From: Bradyrhizobium betae
GTDB lineage: Bacteria; Pseudomonadota; Alphaproteobacteria; Rhizobiales; Xanthobacteraceae
DNA: 64,000 nt
Assembly: GCF_008932115.1 (NCBI RefSeq)
Contig: NZ_CP044543.1
Span: 4,718,501 to 4,782,500, forward strand
Reading direction: 5' to 3'
The notes under the pieces are model-generated. The model was given only the letters and a program-made list of their open reading frames with translations, ran no database searches and was not told where the DNA came from. Both the position numbers and the translations under genes were made by a program. Below are positions 35,363 to 43,505 of this stretch, piece after piece. Position 1 is the stretch's first letter. Each line of letters opens with the position of its first letter.

Positions 35363-35523
35363 CTTGTGATGTCCGTCAGGGAAAGAGATGGCGGGCGGTC
35401 ATGACTGCGTCGTCGGCCGCCTGGTGAGCGAAGAAATCGTTGGCGATGCGTTGTCCCGGCGCGATCTCCAGGATGCGGTAAGCCAACAGCCAAGCCGCAA
35501 GGACGAACGTCGCGAGCGGCGAC

Positions 35524-35937
35524 ATCAGGATCAAGTCGCTGATCACGCTGATCGATACGCTGACCGCGCTGGTCGCCGAGGAGAATGCCGAGCTTGCCAG
35601 GGGTCTGCCGGCCTCGCGCCTGAAGCAGGTCGATGAAAAGAACAAGCTGGCGGAGATTTTCGAACGGACCGTGGCCGAGTGCGCGGCGGGGACGACCGGC
35701 CTGACAGTCAGGGACCGCATGCTGCGCGAGCAGCTCCTGGAGCGCATTCTGAAGCTGCGTGCAGCGATGGACGAGAATCTGGTGCGCCTGCGCGCGGCGA
35801 TCGAGGCCAGCAATCGCCGGATCGAGGCTGTCATGCAGGCGATCCGGGAGCAGATCGCGGCCGTGTCGCCCTATGGCGCGTCCGGCCGTGTGACTGCCGC
35901 CCGCGCTGTTTCCAGCGGCACCAGCTGCAGCGCCTGA
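35524..35937 (+). CDS. FlgN-like flagellar chaperone, start codon unclear
   Basis: The frame 35482-35937 encodes a helical protein: IKSLITLIDTLTALVAEENAE, then LKQVDEKNKLAEIFERTVAE and a heptad-like RILKLRAAMDENLVRLRAAIEASNRR. Its size, helix content and place immediately before flgK fit FlgN, the export chaperone of FlgK/FlgL. No ATG, GTG or TTG precedes this segment in frame. The only canonical start is an internal GTG at 35671, which would remove the first helix. An ATC at 35524 or 35530 may serve, or a start codon was mutated. The end at 35937 is firm. Confidence 0.55.
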   Translation: MRIKSLITLIDTLTALVAEENAELARGLPASRLKQVDEKNKLAEIFERTVAECAAGTTGLTVRDRMLREQLLERILKLRAAMDENLVRLRAAIEASNRRIEAVMQAIREQIAAVSPYGASGRVTAARAVSSGTSCSA

Positions 35938-35953
35938 CGAAGCGAGGGAAGCC

Positions 35954-37729
35954 GTGTCGCTCGATATCGCACGATCGATCGCCTTCAGCGGATTGTCGGC
36001 GACGTCCGTGCAGATCAGCGTGACGTCGTCGAACATCTCGAACGCAGACACGACCGGCTACACCAAGAAGTCCGCGACCCAGTCGAGCAGCGTCACCAAC
36101 GGTGTCGGCACCGGCGTTACGGTGACGGGCATCACCTCGACGGTCGACAAGCTGCTGTTGAAGTCGCTGGTCAGCGCGGATTCCGATCTCGGCGCGGCCG
36201 ACACCGCCAACACCTATCTGACGTCGCTCCAGAAGCTCTACGGTTCGATCAGCAGCAGCGGCGATTCGTCGTCCGGGACCTCGCTCGCCAACAGCATCGC
36301 CTCGCTGGAATCGGCGCTGTCGTCGCTGGCGAGCACGCCGAGCAGCGCCTCGCTGCAATCCAACGTCATCAGCGCGCTCGACGACGTCGCGAGCCAGTTG
36401 CGGGAGACATCGAGCGGGGTCCAGAAGCTTCGATCGGATGCCGACCAGGACATCGCGTCCTCGATCGACGACGTCAATGCGGACCTGAAGCAGATCGCCG
36501 ACCTCAACGCCGAGATCAAGCAGACGGCTGCGACCGGCCAGTCGACCGCGGACCTGGAGGACCAGCGTAATACCGCGCTGCAGGACCTCGCTTCCAAGAT
36601 GAACGTCAGCTATTTCACGACGACGAACGGCGACCTCCAGATCTACACCACGTCCGGGCAGGCGCTGGTCGACAGTTCCGCGCATGCAATCAGCTATACC
36701 GCCGCGGCCAACGTGACTGCGGCGACGACCTATACGGCCAGCTCCTCATCCAGTGGCTTCAGCGCGATCTCGGTAAACGGGGTCGACATCACCTCACAGA
36801 TCACGGGCGGTGACATCGGCGCGCTGATCACGCTCCGCGATGACACGCTGCCCGACGCGCAGTCCCAGCTCGACCAGCTCGCACAGCAGCTGGCGTCCGT
36901 GATGAACAGCGTCTCGAACGGTGCCTCTTCGGAGCCGGCACCGACCAGCCTGACCGGGACGACATCAGTGACCAGCAGCTCGGCGTTGTCCGGCTCCGGG
37001 ACGGTGCGCCTGGCCGTCACCGACCAGAGCGGCAATCTGGTCTCCTATGGTGATCTCGACCTGTCGTCCTATGCCACGGTCGGCGATCTCGTCACCGCGA
37101 TCAACGGCATCTCGGAATTGTCCGCCTCGGTCGATTCGGACGGCCATCTCTCGATCACGGCGACCGGCTCCGGCAACGGCGTCGCCATCAACGAGATGAC
37201 GAGCTCGGTGGGAAGCTCCAGCGAGGGGTTCTCCGAGTATTTCGGCCTCAACGATCTCGTGACCGGAACGAGTGCCTCTGACATCGCGGTCAACAGCAAG
37301 ATCCCGTCCGGAACGAGCGAGCTCCAGCTCGCGACGCTGGATTCGTCGTCGAGCCTGACGGTCGGCAGCTCGGTGCTGTCGTCGGGCTCGGCCACGGTGA
37401 TCAATGCCTTCTACGATGCGTTGACGGGCTCGCGGACATTCGCGTCTACCGGGGGGCTTGCCGCCAACACCGGTTCGCTGGCCGACTACGTCTCGGCCGT
37501 CGTGTCGGACGTGTCGAGCAAGGCCTCGCAGGCGTCAACCAACTACACCGCCAAGGAAACCGCGCAGTCGACCTGTGCGAACTCGCTAGCGTCACAGTCC
37601 GGCGTCAACCTCGACGAGGAATCCGCCAATCTGAGCACGCTTCAGAACAAATATTCGGCGGCATCGGCCCTGATCCAGGCCATCAACGCCATGTACTCGG
37701 CGCTGCTGACCGCCGTACAATCGACGTAA
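35954..37729 (+). CDS. flgK: Flagellar hook-associated protein 1 (FlgK)
   Basis: A 591-residue junction protein between hook and filament, exported by the flagellar type III system. The N-terminal SGLSATSVQISVTSSNISNA followed by DTTGYTKK is the conserved flagellar rod/hook N-terminal motif. The C-terminal part (GVNLDEESANLSTLQNKYSA then ASALIQAINAMY) is the conserved coiled-coil end. The middle is Ser/Thr-rich and variable. The start is GTG at 35954, 17 bases after the FlgN-like stop. flgL follows after 11 bp. Confidence 0.92.
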   Translation: MSLDIARSIAFSGLSATSVQISVTSSNISNADTTGYTKKSATQSSSVTNGVGTGVTVTGITSTVDKLLLKSLVSADSDLGAADTANTYLTSLQKLYGSISSSGDSSSGTSLANSIASLESALSSLASTPSSASLQSNVISALDDVASQLRETSSGVQKLRSDADQDIASSIDDVNADLKQIADLNAEIKQTAATGQSTADLEDQRNTALQDLASKMNVSYFTTTNGDLQIYTTSGQALVDSSAHAISYTAAANVTAATTYTASSSSSGFSAISVNGVDITSQITGGDIGALITLRDDTLPDAQSQLDQLAQQLASVMNSVSNGASSEPAPTSLTGTTSVTSSSALSGSGTVRLAVTDQSGNLVSYGDLDLSSYATVGDLVTAINGISELSASVDSDGHLSITATGSGNGVAINEMTSSVGSSSEGFSEYFGLNDLVTGTSASDIAVNSKIPSGTSELQLATLDSSSSLTVGSSVLSSGSATVINAFYDALTGSRTFASTGGLAANTGSLADYVSAVVSDVSSKASQASTNYTAKETAQSTCANSLASQSGVNLDEESANLSTLQNKYSAASALIQAINAMYSALLTAVQST

Positions 37730-37740
37730 GGGGCGCGCTG

Positions 37741-38652
37741 ATGGTCGCGATGCGGGTTGCCACCTTCGCCCAGTCGAACCGGATGATCGCCGATGCCATG
37801 CGCGTGGAATCGGTCATGGCCAACATGCAGATCCAGGAATCCTCGGGCGTCGTCTCGACCGATTTCGGCGGCTACGGCTCGGACGCGCAGCATGTCGTCA
37901 ATCTCCAGGTCTCGGTGACGCGTGCGCAATCCTACATCGATGCCGCCACGCTCGCCGACAGCAAGGTTCAGGTGATGTATTCGGCTGTCGGCTCGGTGAC
38001 CGACATCCTCACCCAGCTGCGCTCCCAGCTCAGCGCCGCTTCGACGGGGAGTTCGACCGAGGTGAATTCCGTGATCAGCTCCGCCCAGCAGATGCTGGAG
38101 CAGATGGGCTCGCTGATGAATACGCAATATGACGGCCAGTATGTCTTCGCCGGCGGCAAGACGGACACGGCGCCGGTCGATCTCACCAGCTTTTCGTCCG
38201 GCACAGGCTCCGCCACGACGGCGGACACCAGCTACTATAACGGCGACAACGAGATCGCCTCGGTGCGGGTCGCGGCCGATGAAACCGTGTCCTACGGCGT
38301 CACCGCTAACAATTCGGCATTCGAGGAGGTGATGCGCGTGTTGAAATTCGTCGCCAACAGCACCTCGCTGTCGTCCGCGGACATCACCAGTGCGCTCGAC
38401 CTTGCCAGCACGGCGCTCGACGATACTGCGGCCGCGCAGGCGAAGCTCTCCAGCGCCGCGTCCTCGATCGAAACCGCGAGCGCCCGCCAGACCGACTACA
38501 AGAGCTATGCCGAGACGCTGTCGAACGACCTCACCAGCGTCGATGTCGCCGCCGTCACGGCGCAGCTTTCGACCTACCAGGCGCAGCTCACGGCATCCTA
38601 TTCGGCGCTGGGCAAGATCCTGAGTCTGAATCTGTCGAGCTACCTGAAATAG
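37741..38652 (+). CDS. flgL: Flagellar hook-associated protein 3 (FlgL)
   Basis: A 303-residue flagellin-like protein. The N-terminal coiled coil includes VESVMANMQIQESSGVVSTD, and MNTQYDGQYVFAGGKTDTAP is the FlgL-type insertion after helix 2. The C-terminal helix contains NDLTSVDVAAVTAQLSTYQA followed by QLTASYSALGKILSLNLSSYL, the flagellin C-terminal domain. It sits 11 bp after flgK and completes the hook-filament junction. Convergent with the downstream acyl-CoA ligase. Confidence 0.92.
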   Translation: MVAMRVATFAQSNRMIADAMRVESVMANMQIQESSGVVSTDFGGYGSDAQHVVNLQVSVTRAQSYIDAATLADSKVQVMYSAVGSVTDILTQLRSQLSAASTGSSTEVNSVISSAQQMLEQMGSLMNTQYDGQYVFAGGKTDTAPVDLTSFSSGTGSATTADTSYYNGDNEIASVRVAADETVSYGVTANNSAFEEVMRVLKFVANSTSLSSADITSALDLASTALDDTAAAQAKLSSAASSIETASARQTDYKSYAETLSNDLTSVDVAAVTAQLSTYQAQLTASYSALGKILSLNLSSYLK

Positions 38653-38659
38653 GCCGGGC

Positions 38660-40234
38660 TCATTCGGCGGCGATGCGCTCCATCGCCATGGCGCGAAGCC
38701 GGGCGCGCTGGATCTTGACGCCGTTGGCGCTGTCGGTGACCGGGAAGGCGTCCACGACATAGATCCGCGCCGGAACCTTGTAGCCGGCGAGCCGTTCGCG
38801 CAGGCGGGCAATCAGTGTCTCCTGCTGCGGGGGCTCCCTTGCCGGGATCACGAAGGCGACGCAGCGCGCCTGGTCCTTCAGATCGATCGCGACGACCTGG
38901 GCGTCGGCGACGCCGGTGCAGGATTTGAGCTCGTCCTCGATCTCGCCCGGCGCAACCAGGAAGCCGCCGAGTCGCATCGCATCGCCCGCCCGGGTCTCGT
39001 AGACGAAGGCGCCGTCGCCGCGCAGCCGGCCGATGTCGCCGGTGCGGAAGAAGCCGTCGGCAGTGATCGCATCGTGCGTGGCTTCAGGGTTGTTGAAGTA
39101 GCCGAGGAAGCGCGACGGCGCGCTGATCTCGATCTCACCAGAGACACCTTGGGCCGCAAGCTCGCCGGTCTCCATGTCGCGCACGCGCACTTTTGCATCG
39201 GCTGACATCGGCCAGCCGCCGCCCTCGATGCGGTCGGCGAAGGCGTCACCGGGGCGTGCGATCGAGAACAGCGCCTGCACCTCGCTCGAACCGTAGAGGC
39301 CATAGAGCGGCATGCCGCGTACCTCGGCCTCCGCGGCCAGTTCGCGCCAGCCGGGCTGAAACGCGGCGTAGCCGCAGATTTCGAGATGCGGGAAGGGGCG
39401 CGGCGCGTCGGTGAGCGCAAGGATGCGGCGGAACATCTCGTCCGAGCCGAACGAATGCGTGATCTTGTGCTTGCTGAGGATTTGGAACGCCGGCGCAGCT
39501 TCGAAGGCATCGAGCACATGCACGGTCGCGCCCGCGGCGATGAAGCCGAGCAGGCTGGTCATGCCGAACGTGCCGCAGAACGGCAGTATCGCTAGCAGCG
39601 AATGGCGCTGCGGATCGAGCTTGAGTGCTTCGGCGACGGAGGCGGCGTGCGTGGCCAGCGTTCGCTGCGAATGCGCGACGAGTTTTGGTCCCTTGGTCGT
39701 GCCCGACGTGGTGTAGAGCAGCACCGGCAGGTCGATATCGTTCTGCGCATGCGGGGCAGGCGGATAAGTCTCGTCGAAGGCGTCGAAGCGGATGCACGGC
39801 CATTGCGCGGGGATCGCATCCGCGCCGACCACCGCAAGCTCTTGCAGCGCCGGCACGTCGTCCCTGGCGATATCGGCGAGAATGGCGGCAAAATCGATCG
39901 AGCGGAACGCGGCCTCGACCACCATCAGCCTGGCGCCGGAGACCTTGAGCAGATGCGCGACCTCCGCGCTGCGGTAGCGCGTGTTGACGGCGGCGACGAC
40001 TGCGGCGAGGCGCGCGGCCGCGAACAGCAGCGCGATCCATTCGACCCGGTTGACCAGCCAGACCGCGACGACGTCGCCCTGGCCGATGCCCTGGGCCGCA
40101 AGCCAGGCGGCGGTCCACTCGACCTTGGCAGAGAACTCCGCGCGCGAGACGGGCGTGCCGTCGAAGACAAAGGCGGGATCGGCGGCGGTCCCGGTGGCGA
40201 TCAGCGATTGCAGCGAAAATTCATTGGCACTCAT
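38660..40234 (-). CDS. Class I adenylate-forming (AMP-dependent acyl-CoA synthetase) family protein
   Basis: A 524-residue ANL-superfamily enzyme. The P-loop LLYTTSGTTKGPKLVAHSQ, the LYGLYGSSEVQALF motif, FRTGDIGRLRGDGAFVYETR and a terminal DSANGVKIQRARLR with the catalytic lysine are present, so it should activate a carboxylic acid as acyl-adenylate and acyl-CoA. The frame extends to 40261, but the ATG at 40234 begins the more typical MSANEFSLQSL N-terminus. It lies 33 bp downstream of upp on the same strand; the substrate is unknown. Confidence 0.87.
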   Translation of the reverse strand: MSANEFSLQSLIATGTAADPAFVFDGTPVSRAEFSAKVEWTAAWLAAQGIGQGDVVAVWLVNRVEWIALLFAAARLAAVVAAVNTRYRSAEVAHLLKVSGARLMVVEAAFRSIDFAAILADIARDDVPALQELAVVGADAIPAQWPCIRFDAFDETYPPAPHAQNDIDLPVLLYTTSGTTKGPKLVAHSQRTLATHAASVAEALKLDPQRHSLLAILPFCGTFGMTSLLGFIAAGATVHVLDAFEAAPAFQILSKHKITHSFGSDEMFRRILALTDAPRPFPHLEICGYAAFQPGWRELAAEAEVRGMPLYGLYGSSEVQALFSIARPGDAFADRIEGGGWPMSADAKVRVRDMETGELAAQGVSGEIEISAPSRFLGYFNNPEATHDAITADGFFRTGDIGRLRGDGAFVYETRAGDAMRLGGFLVAPGEIEDELKSCTGVADAQVVAIDLKDQARCVAFVIPAREPPQQETLIARLRERLAGYKVPARIYVVDAFPVTDSANGVKIQRARLRAMAMERIAAE

Positions 40235-40267
40235 GCCAACCGGAGTAACCCGATCGCGCAAACCTGT

Positions 40268-40903
40268 CTACTTGGTGCCGAACATCCGGTCGCCGGCATC
40301 GCCGAGGCCCGGCACGATGTAGCCGTGGTCGTTGAGCCGCTCGTCGATCGCTGCGGTCCAGATCGGCACGTCGGGATGCTCGCTCTGGAACTGCGCGATG
40401 CCTTCGGGCGCGGCCAGCAAGCAGACGAAGCGGATGTCGCGGGCGCCGCGCGCCTTGAGCAGGGAGGCACCCGCGCAGGCCGAGTTGCCGGTCGCCAGCA
40501 TCGGGTCCATCAGGATCACGGTGCGGTCGGACAGGTCCTGCGGCGCCTTGAAGTAATATTCCACGGCCTGCAATGTCTCGGGGTCGCGGTAGAGCCCGAT
40601 ATGGGCGATGCGCGCCGAGGGCATCAGCGCCAGCATGCCGTCGAGGAAGCCGACGCCGGCGCGCAGGATCGGCGCCAGCGTAAGTTTTTTGCCGGCGATC
40701 TTCGGGGCCTGCATCGGCGCGATCGGCGTCTCGATCTCGACCAGCTCCAGCGGCAGGTCGCGCGTCACCTCGTAGCCGAGCAGCATCCCGATCTCGTTCA
40801 GGATCTCGCGAAAGCTCTTGGTCGAGCGGTCCTTCTCCCGCATCAGGGAAAGCTTGTGCTGGACCAGGGGGTGGGCGACGACGTTGACGCTGCTGATGCT
40901 CAT
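40268..40903 (-). CDS. upp: Uracil phosphoribosyltransferase
   Basis: A 211-residue enzyme converting uracil and PRPP to UMP in pyrimidine salvage. [20 protein letters not shown] is the classic Upp N-terminus; [16 protein letters not shown], the PRPP loop [17 protein letters not shown] and the uracil-binding C-terminal [17 protein letters not shown] are all intact. Length is normal. It is cytoplasmic and soluble. Confidence 0.97.
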   Translation of the reverse strand: MSISSVNVVAHPLVQHKLSLMREKDRSTKSFREILNEIGMLLGYEVTRDLPLELVEIETPIAPMQAPKIAGKKLTLAPILRAGVGFLDGMLALMPSARIAHIGLYRDPETLQAVEYYFKAPQDLSDRTVILMDPMLATGNSACAGASLLKARGARDIRFVCLLAAPEGIAQFQSEHPDVPIWTAAIDERLNDHGYIVPGLGDAGDRMFGTK

Positions 40904-41049
40904 GAAACCGATCTACACGGTTCCGTTAAATTGCGCCAGATCGGCCGGATTGTTTCGAGGGAGACAAGCGGTCTGAAGCAGGCACCGCGCCCGGTTGTTC
41001 GGCTCATAGGCAGCCATGATCAGTCTGTGGTCGGCCGCCGTACGGAGAC

Positions 41050-41178
41050 CTAAACCCCGAGCCCGCGTGCGAGCAGCGTAATCACGAGCGTCAGGACCGC
41101 GCCCCAGATCAGGCTCAGCGTCATGACCAGGATCGTCGTGGTGACAGCCTGCTCCGGATTTCCCTTGAGGAGCTGCAT
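41050..41178 (-). CDS. Small membrane protein, 42 aa
   Basis: Reads MQLLKGNPEQAVTTTILVMT, then a hydrophobic helix LSLIWGAVLTLVITLLARGLGV. There is one predicted transmembrane segment (residues about 14-37). Its start lies just upstream of the previous ORF's stop region with AAGGGA-type spacing, in a tight run of four small minus-strand ORFs controlled by the YTTATG-N5-CCTATA site at 41978. No family recognised. Confidence 0.5.
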   Translation of the reverse strand: MQLLKGNPEQAVTTTILVMTLSLIWGAVLTLVITLLARGLGV

Positions 41179-41179
41179 G

Positions 41180-41272
41180 CTACTTGTCCGAGGCCGGGGT
41201 CGCGGTGATGCGCATGCCGAGCAGCAATGCGGTCATCAATGCAACCAGGATGGCGATCTTGAGCTCGATCAT
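41180..41272 (-). CDS. Small membrane protein, 30 aa
   Basis: Reads MIELKIAILVALMTALLLGM followed by RITATPASDK. It is a single hydrophobic helix with a short polar tail. Its ATG overlaps the preceding stop by four bases (ATGA, 41269-41272), which is good evidence that this tiny ORF is translated. It belongs to the four-gene unit 41876-41050. No family recognised. Confidence 0.55.
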   Translation of the reverse strand: MIELKIAILVALMTALLLGMRITATPASDK

Positions 41273-41667
41273 GGCCGCCGCCTTGTGGTCATGCGTGCAA
41301 GGAGCCGCCTCGTTCGCTCTGCCAGCACGATCAGCGGATTGCCGCGGTTCTCGATGTCGAGCTCGAACGTCTCGGTGGGAAACACTAGGGCGCATCGCTC
41401 CGGCTTGCTCTGGCGGTTGGCGAAATCGATCGCGGAGCTCTTGAACAGGAACAGGCCGCCGATGCTGCCATTGGCTTCGCGCGCGACCCAGAGGCCGGCG
41501 GCGTTGCGGCCAATGAAAAAGGCGGGAATGGCCGCGCTGACGACATCCGGGTCGATCGGCCCTAGCGGCGTCCCAAGCGTCGCCGCCTGCTTGGCCTCAG
41601 GCCCGCCACGGGCAGCCTGCAGGGCGATCGCGGTCATGGCGGCGTCTTCACACATCAGCAAGGTCAT
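41269..41667 (-). CDS. Uncharacterised FIGRN-domain protein, 132 aa
   Basis: The core PAFFIGRNAAGLWVAREANG then SIGGLFLFKSSAIDFA, and ...TETFELDIENRG, is shared with the protein ending at 42944, so the two are paralogues. The common pattern is FIGRN-x3-WVA-x-E-x-NG-x2-GGLF-x5-A, ending in ELD. The N-terminal 45 residues are Ala-rich without a clear signal peptide. I start at the ATG at 41667. It is second in the small-protein unit and overlaps the 30-aa ORF. The function is unknown; the conserved short beta-rich core suggests a binding domain. Confidence 0.7.
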   Translation of the reverse strand: MTLLMCEDAAMTAIALQAARGGPEAKQAATLGTPLGPIDPDVVSAAIPAFFIGRNAAGLWVAREANGSIGGLFLFKSSAIDFANRQSKPERCALVFPTETFELDIENRGNPLIVLAERTRRLLARMTTRRRP

Positions 41668-41684
41668 GATGGTCTCCCATGCCC

Positions 41685-41876
41685 TCAGGCGTGGAGGTGC
41701 CACACATAAATGGCGGTCTTCAGCGCGATCAGCGCGGTGAGCACGCTGCCCATCGAGAGCAGGGCCAGCGCCTGAAGCCCGATGCGCTTGAGGCTGGTCT
41801 TGCGCGCCGCCGAAAGCCGCGCCGGGCGTTCCGCCGCGCCGAAAGGGCGGTCATAGCCATGAGTCAGGATCGACAT
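41685..41876 (-). CDS. Small membrane protein, 63 aa
   Basis: The N-terminal half is polar and basic (MSILTHGYDRPFGAAERPAR, RKTSLKRIG). It is followed by a hydrophobic helix LQALALLSMGSVLTALIALK and the tail TAIYVWHLHA. This suggests one transmembrane segment with a cytoplasmic N-terminus. It is the first gene after the putative KdpE-like site at 41978-41994, about 100 bp upstream. No family recognised. Confidence 0.6.
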   Translation of the reverse strand: MSILTHGYDRPFGAAERPARLSAARKTSLKRIGLQALALLSMGSVLTALIALKTAIYVWHLHA

Positions 41877-41977
41877 TTTGGTATTCCCTCATCAGCGCGG
41901 CGACCGCGGTCGTCGCTATCTGCCTCGTAGGATGGGCGGCGCCGCATAGGATTGCGAGATGAGCGGCGATGCGGCGA

Positions 41978-41994
41978 TATAGGAACGTCATAAG
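41978..41994 (-). promoter_or_regulatory. Putative KdpE-type site upstream of the small-protein unit
   Basis: On the minus strand the sequence reads CTTATG-ACGTT-CCTATA, a direct repeat of YYTATR half-sites with a 5-bp spacer. It lies about 100 bp before the 63-aa ORF. Two further copies are at 44068 and 44302. The E. coli KdpE site (TTTATA-N5-TTTACA) has the same geometry. Binding is inferred. Confidence 0.55.
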
Positions 41995-42001
41995 TGAGGG
42001 C

Positions 42002-42919
42002 CTACGCCCCGACACTATCGATCAGCTCCTCGTCGGCGATCGCGGCAAAGGCCCGCACCACCTCCCGTTGCGCGTCGGCGCCCAGCGGGACGATCGGCAG
42101 CCGCGTGGCCGGCGACATCAGGCCGAGCACGCTCAAGGCGTGTTTGAGCGCCGCCGGGCTCTCCTTGGCGAGGCACGCGATCAGCGGAATGAGGCGCTTG
42201 TGCAGGTAGCGCGCCGATTGCAGCCGACCTTGCCTGACCTGCGAGAAGATCGTACGGCACAGATCCGGGGCGATGTTGGTGATCTCCGAGATCGCCCCGT
42301 CGCCGCCGCTGGCGATGAAGCCGAACGCGGTGGTGTCGTCGCCGGATAGGAAGCGAAAGCCGGCCGGCAGGTGCCGACTCATACGCATCGGACGGGTGAC
42401 GTCACAGCTGCCATCGCGCAGGCCCACGAACTGGCGGGACTCGACGAGGCGCAGCAGCGTCTCGTCGGCGAGCGGGCGCAGCGTGCGGGAGGGAGCGTCG
42501 TGCAGGATCACGGGCAGCTCGGTCGAACCGGCGATGGCCCGGAAATGCGCCAGCATCCCCTCCTGCATCGGTTTGTTGTAGGCCGGCACCACCGACATGA
42601 CGGCATCGGCGCCCGCCGCTTCCGCGCGCCGCGCGAGCTCGATGGCGTGGCTGGTTGCGTTCGTCACCGCGCCGGCGATGACCCGCACGCGGCCGCGAGC
42701 GACAGCGACCGCGGTGCGGATGATCAGCTCCTGCTCGGCCGGCGAGAGCGTCGGCGCTTCGCCGGCCGTTTCGCAGACAACGAGCGCGGGAACGCCGGCT
42801 GCGACCTGGCGCTCGCAGAGGGCGGCGAACGCCTTGAGATCGATTGCGTCCGCCGCATCGAACGGCGTCGGCAGATCCGGGATGAAGCCGGTGAACCAGG
42901 CAGAGGGAGGGATGAACAT
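42002..42919 (-). CDS. DapA/NAL family protein lacking the Schiff-base lysine
   Basis: A 305-residue TIM-barrel of the dihydrodipicolinate synthase/N-acetylneuraminate lyase family. VVPAYNKPMQEG keeps the conserved tyrosine (residue 114), and the C-terminal GGDGAISEITNIAPDL is normal. The lysine that forms the Schiff base (GIK in DHDPS) is arginine 168 (VGLRDGSCD; codon CGC at 42418-42416), and the GTTGE substrate loop reads ETAGE. It is therefore unlikely to be the cell's main lysine-biosynthesis DapA. It is flanked on both sides by FIGRN-domain genes. Confidence 0.85.
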   Translation of the reverse strand: MFIPPSAWFTGFIPDLPTPFDAADAIDLKAFAALCERQVAAGVPALVVCETAGEAPTLSPAEQELIIRTAVAVARGRVRVIAGAVTNATSHAIELARRAEAAGADAVMSVVPAYNKPMQEGMLAHFRAIAGSTELPVILHDAPSRTLRPLADETLLRLVESRQFVGLRDGSCDVTRPMRMSRHLPAGFRFLSGDDTTAFGFIASGGDGAISEITNIAPDLCRTIFSQVRQGRLQSARYLHKRLIPLIACLAKESPAALKHALSVLGLMSPATRLPIVPLGADAQREVVRAFAAIADEELIDSVGA

Positions 42920-42943
42920 GGCTTTTCGCCTGTATGCGCCGGC

Positions 42944-43198
42944 TCAGGCGGCGCTGCGTGCACTATTGCTGCTGGGGCTCTTGCCCATGTCGAGCTCGAT
43001 CTCGCGCGGCAGCTCGACGATCGTTTCAGGGTGCTGCCCGTTTTCGAACAGCGCATATTTGACGGCCTGGGCGCGGCTGACGAACAGGCCGCCATAGAGG
43101 CCATTCTGTTCCTGGGCGACCCATTGGCTCCTGTGGTTGCGGCCGATGAAGACGATGGTCGAGGGCGAGCTGCACGAGGAAGGTTCGACGAGTTTCAC
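42944..43198 (-). CDS. Uncharacterised FIGRN-domain protein, 84 aa
   Basis: This is the paralogue of the 41269-41667 product: VFIGRNHRSQWVAQEQNGLY then GGLFVSRAQAVKYALFE and PREIELDMG. I choose the GTG at 43198 because GGAAGGA sits eight bases upstream (minus strand). The same frame stays open to an ATG at 43468, giving a possible 174-residue product with an added membrane domain. It is encoded 24 bp before the DapA-like gene. The function is unknown. Confidence 0.65.
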   Translation of the reverse strand: MKLVEPSSCSSPSTIVFIGRNHRSQWVAQEQNGLYGGLFVSRAQAVKYALFENGQHPETIVELPREIELDMGKSPSSNSARSAA

Positions 43199-43200
43199 GG

Positions 43201-43468
43201 ATGTATTCCTTCCGATTGACAGAGGTGGCGGGCGCATGTCCCGCAGTGCACCGAACGCGGCGCATTCGTCCCAATGGTTGAGAGTGGCACCGAAAGGCGC
43301 CTCGCGCCTGAGAAGGGCGACAGCCGCACACAGGATGATCGACATCCAGAGCAGCGCTTTGAGGCTTCGCCCGAAGCCGATGCTGCCGAACGCGGCAAAG
43401 GCGCCGAGGAGGACGACGCGGACGGCGAAGCGTGCGATCACCCGTGACGGGCTCAGGGCCGGCGACAT
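43201..43468 (-). other. In-frame membrane-protein-like extension upstream of the FIGRN gene
   Basis: Reading from an ATG at 43468: RVIARFAVRVVLLGAFAAFG, then LKALLWMSIILCAAVALLRR and GATLNHWDECAAFGAL. It has two hydrophobic segments and a conserved-looking NHWDE motif, so it appears to have been coding. There is no stop before the downstream GTG start and no convincing ribosome site before 43468. It is either the N-terminal part of a fused protein or a small membrane protein that lost its stop codon. Confidence 0.45.
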
Positions 43469-43505
43469 GTCCGAGGATTGCGGCAAGGCACGAACCCGTC
43501 CGGAA

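Noticed and set aside
35365..35523. A further flagellar gene (for example a FlgJ rod-binding protein) before the FlgN-like gene
   Set aside because: Short frames exist on both strands, but none has a recognisable motif or ribosome site.
36240..37730. A tandem-repeat array in the Ser/Thr-rich middle of flgK
   Set aside because: The low-complexity Ser/Thr/Ala composition is normal for flagellar axial proteins; no exact repeat unit was seen.
42002..42919. Calling this gene dapA
   Set aside because: The Schiff-base lysine and the GTTGE loop are changed, so the symbol would overstate its role in lysine synthesis.
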